From positions 1-63,284 of the forward strand of contig NZ_MWWR01000010.1 in assembly GCF_002259605.1 (NCBI RefSeq): 63,284 nt of DNA, written 5' to 3'. The stretch is from Pseudoscardovia radai. GTDB taxonomy: Bacteria; Actinomycetota; Actinomycetes; Actinomycetales; Bifidobacteriaceae. Below the pieces are notes generated by a model. The model saw only the letters and a list, made by a program, of their open reading frames with translations. It was not told the origin of the DNA and made no database searches. Positions 57,707 to 63,284 of this stretch are shown piece by piece. Position 1 is the stretch's first letter. Every line of letters starts with the position of its first letter. A program made the position numbers and the translations under genes.

Positions 57707-57904
57707 ATGACGGCAACAGTCGCGCCGTCCGAATGGCTCACAGCCAGACAGGCCGCCGCGTACCTTGGCACGACGCCGCACCACCTGGGCGTCATGCGAT
57801 ACGAGGGGCGCGGCCCCAAATGGTACAAGCCAACGGGGCGAATGATCTACTACCGGCGCGCCGAAATAGACGCATGGATAGAGGGAGGCGACGCCAGGCA
57901 ATGA
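57707..57904 (+). CDS. excisionase-like helix-turn-helix protein
   Basis: 65 residues: LTARQAAAYLGTTPHHLGVMRYEG then KWYKPTGRMIYYRRAEIDAWI, the MerR/AlpA-like HTH_17 layout. GGGAGG lies upstream of ATG 57707. Its TGA overlaps the ATG of the replication gene by four bases (ATGA). It is the same kind of protein as 29864-30118 on the other element, and is likely the excisionase or an activator of the early operon. Confidence 0.85.
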   Translation: MTATVAPSEWLTARQAAAYLGTTPHHLGVMRYEGRGPKWYKPTGRMIYYRRAEIDAWIEGGDARQ

Positions 57905-59628
57905 AAGAAGCAGAGACGAAAACGCCCCGGAGTGAGGCCGGGGCGCCGCAAGCGAAAGGAGGCGACGGAGACATGAAACGCCAGCAAGTCCACGCGCTCG
58001 ACATCGAGCATACGCGCCCCGCGCCGGACGCGCTATTCGGCCCCATGCCGACGACGGCCGAAGCACTGGCCGCCGACAGAATCGAATTTAGAGACGGCGA
58101 ACAGACCGACGAAAGCCGGCGGAATGCCGCGCGCGGCCTAGATGAAGCCTTTTACCCCGGTTTTCACGATTTCTGGCGGGCAAGCGCGGCGCGGCGCGCG
58201 ATCCTCGAGGCCGCGCGATCCACCGACGCACTGAACCCGTATGCGCTTCTCATGGTGTGCATATGCCGCGCCCTGTGCATGCTGTCGCCGCTGGTCGTGG
58301 CCGACCCCATGCGCTCCGGCCTAAGAATGCCGTTGAACATGTACGTTGGCCTTATCGGCGGCACTGGCGACGCGAAGGGCCTTACGGAGAAACGCGCCGC
58401 GCGCCTTGTGCCCTTCCCGCCCGGCATGGTCACGACATGCGCGCCCGCGTCGGGTGAGGCGATAGCCGGGCGGATAGTCGCCAGGGAGAAAAGCGCCGAC
58501 GGCGGCCCCGCAACGGTCGCCAGCCGTAGCCGTCACGTTTACATCGACTATTCGGAAATAGCCCAGCTGAAGGCCATGACGGCCAGGGAGGGAAACACGA
58601 CGATGGCCGAACTGTTGAAGGCGTACAGCAACGAGCGGCTCGGCGGCGATGTGAAGAACGACGCGAACAACCTCACGGCACAGCCGTATTCGTATCGCGT
58701 ATGCATGTCCACGGGCGTTCAACCGGCACACATGGGCATGTTCCGCGATGGGGAACAGTCGGGACTGCCACAGCGGTTCATATGGTCGAACGTGACGGAT
58801 CCCACGCGCCCCGAATATGGTTCGTTCCCCACGCCGGACGGCATGCCGCGCGACGCGCAAGACGTCTATTCGGCTCTTGAATCGGCCGGACTGTGCCCGC
58901 TCCTGAGACTGCCCGAACGCCAGCCGGGCGGCGGCATACGTAGCGGAACGGCCCCGTACCCCTACGAGCCGGACGTGATGAAGCTAACGGAATGGCTCAA
59001 CCCGTCCATAAGCGCCGACTCCGGCGCGTACATGCGCGATCTGGCGTCGTGCTGGCTTCCCGACGCCGCGCGCGTCGAGGCGATAGAGGCACGCGACAGG
59101 CGCGCAAGGTACAACCCGCTCGACGGGAATTCGTATTACCTCATGCACACGTCGCGCGACAGGGAGGCGCACGGCCTTAACAGGATCGTGACTCTGGCCG
59201 TCGGCCTCCGGCTCCTCGATGGCCCCGGCACCGAAGGCGCGCCGCGCGTCACGGGTGAACAGTGGGCGGCGGCGCACCATCTCGAACATGTAAGCCGGGC
59301 CGCATACGAGGGCGGAATACGGACGTGGGAACGCATTCGCCAGGACGACGCGACGGAACACGCAACTGTGAGGGTGACGGCGAACAGCGAGGCCGCCGAC
59401 AAGGTGGCCGAGAAACGCCGGAAACGTGTGCGGGATAACGTCGCCAGGAATCTGGCGCGCCTCGGCACCGGCGACGGTGTGAAAGGCTACAGGATCAAAC
59501 AGAGCGTGAGGGGTTCCGACTTGGAGATATACGAAGCCCTGAAAGGACTGGTTGACGACGGGAGGGCGTCGGTGTCGGGCGATGGCGGTGGCGACTGGAC
59601 GCGACAAACGTACCACGTGCGCGTCTAA
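57901..59628 (+). CDS. replication protein-like, DUF3987-related
   Basis: 575 residues, starting in the ATGA overlap with the HTH gene. The N-terminal 130 residues are polar and helical. Residues ~140-330 resemble the DUF3987 class of phage replication proteins: MYVGLIGGTGDAKGL at the place of the P-loop, but with Asp-Ala-Lys-Gly in place of the usual GK(S/T), then VYIDYSEIAQLKAM with a degenerate Walker B, and MAELLKAYSNERLGG. The C-terminus (residues 490-575) is a basic winged-helix-like region. It is followed directly by an iteron array, where it or a partner should bind. The family call is tentative. Confidence 0.6.
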   Translation: MKEAETKTPRSEAGAPQAKGGDGDMKRQQVHALDIEHTRPAPDALFGPMPTTAEALAADRIEFRDGEQTDESRRNAARGLDEAFYPGFHDFWRASAARRAILEAARSTDALNPYALLMVCICRALCMLSPLVVADPMRSGLRMPLNMYVGLIGGTGDAKGLTEKRAARLVPFPPGMVTTCAPASGEAIAGRIVAREKSADGGPATVASRSRHVYIDYSEIAQLKAMTAREGNTTMAELLKAYSNERLGGDVKNDANNLTAQPYSYRVCMSTGVQPAHMGMFRDGEQSGLPQRFIWSNVTDPTRPEYGSFPTPDGMPRDAQDVYSALESAGLCPLLRLPERQPGGGIRSGTAPYPYEPDVMKLTEWLNPSISADSGAYMRDLASCWLPDAARVEAIEARDRRARYNPLDGNSYYLMHTSRDREAHGLNRIVTLAVGLRLLDGPGTEGAPRVTGEQWAAAHHLEHVSRAAYEGGIRTWERIRQDDATEHATVRVTANSEAADKVAEKRRKRVRDNVARNLARLGTGDGVKGYRIKQSVRGSDLEIYEALKGLVDDGRASVSGDGGGDWTRQTYHVRV

Positions 59629-59798
59629 ACGTCTAAACGTCTAAAACGTTGGAATTCCAACGTTCACGGCGTATAAAACCCTGTCTAAGACGCTTCGGGC
59701 GCGTCTAAAACGCGCCGGACGCTTAGACACTGTGAGACGTGAGTTTAGACACCGAAACCCCAGCAATTGCAACCGTTTAGACGTTTAGACGTTTAGAC
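59623..59798. other. candidate replication origin: inverted iteron arrays and 20-bp palindrome
   Basis: Three GTCTAAA(C/A) iterons in tandem at 59623, 59631 and 59639, and three inverted GTTTAGAC at 59775, 59783 and 59791, all with 8-bp spacing. Between them are further GTCTAA sites at 59683 and 59703 and TTAGAC at 59723 and 59745. Just inside the left set lies a perfect 20-bp palindrome, AACGTTGGAATTCCAACGTT (59645-59664). The first iteron covers the stop codon of the replication gene. The symmetrical design is typical of origins bound by a Rep protein. Confidence 0.72.
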
Positions 59799-59822
59799 AG
59801 CCACCATTAAGGAGACAGGAAC

Positions 59823-60473
59823 ATGGAAAGAATCTACAAACTGAACGATTCGGCCGGCGCGAACGCCAACCCCTTCGGGCATGACATAACGGCCGCGGCC
59901 ACGCATGAGGGCGAACGAATGGACATGCACGACGCGACGGCATACGTCCGGCACGCACTCAAGGACGGCCCCGCGCCCATGACGCGCATACTCTGCCCAG
60001 GGCACGAAACGGAGACGCGCGCCGCGCTCCGTTGCATGACCGACACGGGGGAAGCGGCATGCGTGGACGGAGGGAAGACCGGCGTTCACCTCATTGCGTG
60101 GGGTGTCGTGGCGTACACGTATGCCGACGAGAGCGAACCGGGTTGCCTCGAACTCGAATACATAGAGGCGCCGGCCGTCGGCGCACGCGCGATCATCAAC
60201 AAGGACGCCGAAACGCGGACGCTGGCCGTCACGTTCGAAAACGTCGAAGAGTGGGCGCCGGCCGTGTTCTACCGTGACACGGCGCGCGGGGAAATAACGG
60301 CCCTCATGAACTTCATGACATGCACGCGCCGCGAACTCGAACGCCACGCCGCAAGCCTCCCCGGCTATTCCGTGGACTATGGGGCGGACGACGGCCGGCC
60401 GTGGGGTTGGTGCCCCGTGTCGGAGACGTGGGCGGCAATGGGCCGAATGCTCCGTGTAGGGGGGTGCCTGTGA
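59823..60473 (+). CDS. hypothetical protein
   Basis: 216 residues, not recognised. AAGGAGACAGG precedes ATG 59823 closely. A mixed alpha/beta soluble protein with Cys in LCPGHE, LRCM and MTCTRRE and a C-terminal WGWCPVSETWAAMGRML. The opening residues LNDSAGANANPFGHDITAAA recall the repressor of the same element (ANPHRHDIAAAA), which suggests shared origin of the N-terminal tail. It is the first gene after the iteron region and overlaps the next. Confidence 0.68.
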   Translation: MERIYKLNDSAGANANPFGHDITAAATHEGERMDMHDATAYVRHALKDGPAPMTRILCPGHETETRAALRCMTDTGEAACVDGGKTGVHLIAWGVVAYTYADESEPGCLELEYIEAPAVGARAIINKDAETRTLAVTFENVEEWAPAVFYRDTARGEITALMNFMTCTRRELERHAASLPGYSVDYGADDGRPWGWCPVSETWAAMGRMLRVGGCL

Positions 60474-60853
60474 TCATCGACAGGATAACCACGACGCGCG
60501 CCATGTGGTGCCCCGAACTCCACGACGGGACGCAGACGCTGGCCGTCGTGAGCGATGAACTCTTATGCCTGGCGTGGCGTTTGGAGGCCGTCTACGACAC
60601 GGAGACAGGGCAACCCCTGGCATTGCTTACTCACTTGGAATCGACGGCCGGATATGGCGGCGCCGTGTTCGGCGTGCGGGAACTCGGGCACATGCTCAAC
60701 GGCGACGGACTGGCCGAACTACGGACGTTCTTCATAACGTGCCGGGCGGAACTCCAAGGCGTGGCACGGCGTGAGGAATTCAGCCGCGCGCCCATCGACC
60801 CCGGCACGCCGCCGGCCCAGGCATACGCCAGAAACGACAATCAGAAAGGATAA
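60470..60853 (+). CDS. hypothetical protein
   Basis: 127 residues from a GTG at 60470 that overlaps the previous stop (GTGA) and has GGGGGG just upstream. Sequence features: ITTTRAMWCPELHDGTQT, then VVSDELLCLAWRLEAVYD and LTHLESTAGYGGAVFGVREL; likely a small alpha/beta protein. No family recognised. Translation is coupled to the preceding gene, so the two probably act together. Confidence 0.65.
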   Translation: MIIDRITTTRAMWCPELHDGTQTLAVVSDELLCLAWRLEAVYDTETGQPLALLTHLESTAGYGGAVFGVRELGHMLNGDGLAELRTFFITCRAELQGVARREEFSRAPIDPGTPPAQAYARNDNQKG

Positions 60854-60859
60854 AAAACA

Positions 60860-61150
60860 ATGGCAACGAAACGCGAATACGAGGAAATGCGCGCCAAATA
60901 CGAAAAGGAGTGGCTATGTTTGGATCGTGTGGGGGAGGCCGTATGTGAGAATGATGGATACGGGCATAAAAAAGGCGAAACATACCATTACGACGATAGG
61001 TTCCCCCGCGAATGGGATAACAAAGTCGTAGATATTCGAATGATTGCCGTCGAACTCGATCAGATCATAAACGCGCTTAATCAGCTTGTGGCGCTCGAAC
61101 GCGTGCGACTCGAATACGGGCCGGGAAGGACGGCGGACTATGGGCGATGA
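60860..61150 (+). CDS. hypothetical protein
   Basis: 96 residues with AAAGGA before ATG 60860. Highly charged; helical N-terminus (YEEMRAKYEKEWLCLDRVG) and C-terminus (AVELDQIINALNQLVALERVR), with a His/Tyr-rich middle (DGYGHKKGETYHYDDRF). Codon use is visibly more A/T rich than its neighbours. No family recognised. Confidence 0.62.
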   Translation: MATKREYEEMRAKYEKEWLCLDRVGEAVCENDGYGHKKGETYHYDDRFPREWDNKVVDIRMIAVELDQIINALNQLVALERVRLEYGPGRTADYGR

Positions 61151-61340
61151 CTATGGCGCCAGAATCGGCCGTCTGAGCCACGAGGCGGCCACGTGGCGGC
61201 GCAAGTACCGCGAGGCGCAACAAATGTGTGCGTCCGAACGAATGCGCCGCATACAGGCCGAGAACAGGGCCGACGCCCTGTCCGTCGCATTGCACCGCCT
61301 GGCGGAACAGTGCGACGGCGACGGCGCGCAAATGGTATAA
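61140..61340 (+). CDS. hypothetical small helical protein
   Basis: 66 residues from ATG 61140, overlapping the previous gene by 11 bases. Almost entirely helical and basic (ATWRRKYREAQQMCASERMRR), with coiled-coil character. It may be an assembly or DNA-binding accessory. The 126 bases after it contain GC-rich inverted repeats (gcgcccgcgg with ccgcgggcgc) that may slow or stop transcription before the capsid gene. Confidence 0.6.
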   Translation: MGDDYGARIGRLSHEAATWRRKYREAQQMCASERMRRIQAENRADALSVALHRLAEQCDGDGAQMV

Positions 61341-61466
61341 TTACAACTGTTTGCGGCAAGACCCCGCATAGATACGCGCCCGCGGCGCACGACCCCAGCC
61401 GGGGGCGCTAACCGCGGGCGCGCCCATTCCCGGCAATGACACGCCCGCGGGAATGGAGCAGACAGC

Positions 61467-62312
61467 ATGACGGCAGAACTCAAGCCGATTACCGACGGCG
61501 CCGGCACGAATACGGGCGTATACCCGCCTGAGAAAATCGCGCCGAATGCGCTTATCCTTACGCAGACGACGGGAATCGGCGCGCCGTGGTCAGACAGTTC
61601 GACGCTCACTATCCCGTTTGTTGCTAGCGACCCTCCGGCCGAGGTCACGGCCGAGGGCGGCGAAATCGCCGTCGGCAACCCTACTGTGAATAGCGTCGTT
61701 ATCCGAACTCAGAAAGTCACATCGCTGGCCGTGTTCTCCAACGAGTTCCAGCGCGACGGAGACGCCTCAGACATGATTGTAAAATCACAGGAACGCGCCA
61801 TCACGCGCACGGCCGACAGAATGTTCCTTCAGAACCCGGCGCCGTCGGAGGGCGCCTACGGCGTAACGGGCCTCATCAACCAGAAGGGCATTGTGTACGG
61901 CGGGACGTTCACCAGCGACCTGGCGCCGTTGGTGAAGCTGATCGGCACACTCGGGGCGAACAACGCGAACCCGACGGCCATCATCATGGGCTATGACGTG
62001 TGGTCGGTTATCCTCACTCTCACGTTCGGCGACGGCCGCCCCATCGTTGACCCCGTCAACGTGAATACCGACAAGCCTACCCTTTACGGTATCCCCGTCG
62101 TGCTGAACAACGAGTGTCCGGCGGGGACGCTGTTCGTCATCGATTCGAGCGAAATTCTGGCCGCGTACACGTCTGTTCAGTTCACGTATACGTTTGACAG
62201 GTATTTCGAACAGGACGCCCAGGGATCGCGATTCACGTTCAGGTTCGGTTACACTCTCCCGCACCCGAACCGAATCGGCTATCTCAAGTACGCCGCACCG
62301 ACAGGCAAGTGA
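61467..62312 (+). CDS. HK97-type major capsid protein
   Basis: 281 residues, short for an HK97-fold capsid (usually 290-400) and lacking the long N-terminal delta/scaffold region. Family features: N-terminal VYPPEKIAPNALILTQT arm, TLTIPFVASDPPAEVTAEGGEI, SVVIRTQKVTSLAVFSNEF, ERAITRTADRMFLQN, TAIIMGYDVWSVIL, YGIPVVLNNECPAGTLFVIDSSE (P-domain loop) and a C-terminal beta segment RFTFRFGY. ATG 61467 has GGAATGGAG upstream. No portal, protease or terminase gene accompanies it, which is notable: it could resize helper-phage heads or form satellite-only capsids. Confidence 0.85.
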   Translation: MTAELKPITDGAGTNTGVYPPEKIAPNALILTQTTGIGAPWSDSSTLTIPFVASDPPAEVTAEGGEIAVGNPTVNSVVIRTQKVTSLAVFSNEFQRDGDASDMIVKSQERAITRTADRMFLQNPAPSEGAYGVTGLINQKGIVYGGTFTSDLAPLVKLIGTLGANNANPTAIIMGYDVWSVILTLTFGDGRPIVDPVNVNTDKPTLYGIPVVLNNECPAGTLFVIDSSEILAAYTSVQFTYTFDRYFEQDAQGSRFTFRFGYTLPHPNRIGYLKYAAPTGK

Positions 62313-62335
62313 CACCCAGGGAAGGAAACAGGATT

Positions 62336-62575
62336 ATGACTAACAAGAACAACTTTGAACGCGCGCCCCGCATGGATCGCCAGAGCCTGGCCAACAGGGC
62401 GCTGGCCGATATGATCGCCCTGGCGGAACGCGACGCCACGCCGCTGTCAACCCTTGCGCGACAGGCGGCGAGCGACACGGAACGCGCCGCGATCACGGCC
62501 GAAGCCGAAGCGCGCGCGGCCGAGGCGTTGGAAGACATCGCCGCAAGCCTGTCGCGCCTTGCTGGCCGTGCCTGA
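62336..62575 (+). CDS. hypothetical small Ala-rich protein
   Basis: 79 residues from ATG 62336 with AAGGAAACAGG upstream; an in-frame ATG at 62309 lacks a site. Helical and Ala/Arg/Glu rich (LANRALADMIALAERD, ERAAITAEAEARAAEALEDIAASL), so probably coiled coil. Its position just after the capsid gene, 23 bases away, suggests a capsid partner such as a scaffold or decoration helper (inference). Confidence 0.65.
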   Translation: MTNKNNFERAPRMDRQSLANRALADMIALAERDATPLSTLARQAASDTERAAITAEAEARAAEALEDIAASLSRLAGRA

Positions 62576-62688
62576 AACGCGGCGGGGGAGTTGGCCGCCC
62601 GGCATGGGTGGGGGGGTGACCCCCGCCGCCCCGCCGCGGCCACCCCGGGTACTGGGCCGATACCTCCCCAAACGTAACCAAATGGAAC

Positions 62689-62727
62689 CGAGCCGAGACG
62701 GAACCGCCACCCGTCCCGGCTTTTTGT
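62689..62727 (+). terminator. terminator of the capsid operon
   Basis: AGCCGAGACGG with CCGTCCCGGCT around a 10-base loop, two internal mismatches, followed by TTTTTG. Confidence 0.72.
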
Positions 62728-62732
62728 TCCAT

Positions 62733-62832
62733 TTGCTCACACTTTGCTCACACTCGGCGTTTTTGGGCATGATGTTTCACGGAAAACATTCGTGTGTTTG
62801 CCTTGTGTTTTCAATGTTTTTCATGAAACATC
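62733..62832. repeat. integrase arm-type repeats near the right end of the satellite
   Basis: TTGCTCACAC occurs at 62733 and 62744, 11 bases apart, matching the pair at 55792/55803 at the other end. Further in, GATGTTTCA at 62771 is inverted as TGAAACATC at 62824-62832. Together they probably build the right arm of the attachment site. Confidence 0.6.
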
Positions 62833-62857
62833 GCCATTCGCGGCACGGGTTCCCGCC

Positions 62858-63284
62858 GCGGGTTCGACTCCCGTCGCCCGCTCTCTTGCCGTTCCGTTCG
62901 GATTCTTCGGAATGCCTGAGTTTTCAACGTTTCCCGTATGTTCTTTTCAATGCTTTTCGGTCATTGAAAAACTGTCCGATTCCGTCCGGTCGCTCACACT
63001 TTGCTCACACGACGGGCGTTCGGCCAGAACGTCGGATATCCGCCGGTCGATGTCGGCGGCGACTTCATCAAGATCGTTCGAAAAAAGGTCGGCGTACGTG
63101 TCCAACGTCATGCTTGCGTTCTTATGCCCTAGCATTCGTTGGACGGCCTTCACGTTCGCGTGCGAACTGATCGCGATGGACGCGGCCGTGTGCCTCAGGT
63201 CGTGGACTGTGAGCGACGGCACGCCGGCCGCGGCTATCGCCTTGCCGAACCAACCGCCGGAACGTTTCGGCTCGGCAAGCGGCT
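62858..63284. repeat. direct repeat, second copy
   Basis: Partner of 55660-56086 at an offset of 7,198 bases; continues past the window edge. Confidence 0.9.
62947..63284 (-). CDS. int: tyrosine-type integrase, second copy (partial)
   Basis: The C-terminal 112 residues of an integrase identical in this part to that at 55749, including HDLRH, LGHKNASMT and the catalytic Tyr. The gene continues beyond the window. It implies a second element directly downstream. Confidence 0.9.
   Translation of the reverse strand, partial: PLAEPKRSGGWFGKAIAAAGVPSLTVHDLRHTAASIAISSHANVKAVQRMLGHKNASMTLDTYADLFSNDLDEVAADIDRRISDVLAERPSCEQSVSDRTESDSFSMTEKH

Larger units (their letters stand above)
55660..62857. mobile_element. 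7,198-bp phage-satellite-like element in tRNA-Gly
   Basis: Bounded by the 25-bp tRNA-Gly end at 55660-55684 and 62858-62882. Leftward: integrase and repressor. Rightward: HTH protein, replication protein, iteron region, four small unknown genes, an HK97-type capsid protein and one more small gene. There is no terminase, portal, tail or lysis gene. That matches a phage satellite or a reduced prophage rather than a complete phage. After the right end the same integrase begins again at 62947, so a second copy follows. Confidence 0.82.

Noticed and set aside
55660..62857. Complete prophage
   Set aside because: No terminase, portal, tail or lysis gene in the 7.2-kb unit.

Overview
The window reads as chromosome of a high-GC Gram-positive, most likely a Bifidobacterium or close relative. 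This is inferred from the GC content, AAGGAG-type ribosome binding sites, actinobacterial families (tripeptidyl-aminopeptidase-like secreted hydrolase, FprA-type ferredoxin reductase) and secreted proteins ending in DUF5648 repeats. Nothing could be searched; all family names come from motifs read in the translations.

Layout. 1-1050: 3' end of a 23S rRNA gene, 5S rRNA and two terminators. 1.3-4.4 kb: a FucO-like iron alcohol dehydrogenase, a cluster of four perfect or near-perfect hairpins, and an NCS2 nucleobase permease. 4.6-7.1 kb: a tightly coupled leftward operon (J-domain-like protein, HIRAN protein, Sel1-repeat protein). 7.4-13 kb: two secreted proteins that share a C-terminal DUF5648 module. 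13.4-14.2 kb: a metallophosphoesterase.

14.3-27 kb is an accessory island with a defence flavour: an XRE regulator divergent from an AIPR-family protein, a Fic protein with its own winged helix and two large palindromic operators, a 1518-residue SF1 helicase fused to a Vsr/MTES_1575-like nuclease, a WYL regulator and two unknown genes. Three arrays of exactly 72-bp repeats punctuate it.

27.05-38.99 kb is an 11.9-kb integrative mobilizable element in the 3' end of tRNA-Leu(CAG). Its ends are marked by a duplicated tRNA end and by a second pair of 22-bp repeats. It carries integrase, RecA-like ATPase, excisionase-like HTH, a pentapeptide-repeat protein, an XRE repressor, an MmeI-like type IIL restriction-modification enzyme and a MobF relaxase-helicase with a C-terminal pentapeptide-repeat domain. 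No type IV secretion genes are present.

39-55.5 kb is ordinary chromosome: amidase, a third DUF5648 secreted protein, Tgt, HtrA-like protease, acyltransferase, P1B-like ATPase, ferredoxin-NADP reductase, HtpX and a lipoprotein.

55.6 kb to the end: tRNA-Gly(CCC) holds a 7,198-bp phage-satellite-like element (integrase, repressor, HTH, replication protein, iteron-rich origin, small ORFs, a lone HK97-type capsid protein). At its far end the tRNA end and the integrase gene start again with no visible difference over 427 bp, so the element, or a close relative, is in tandem.
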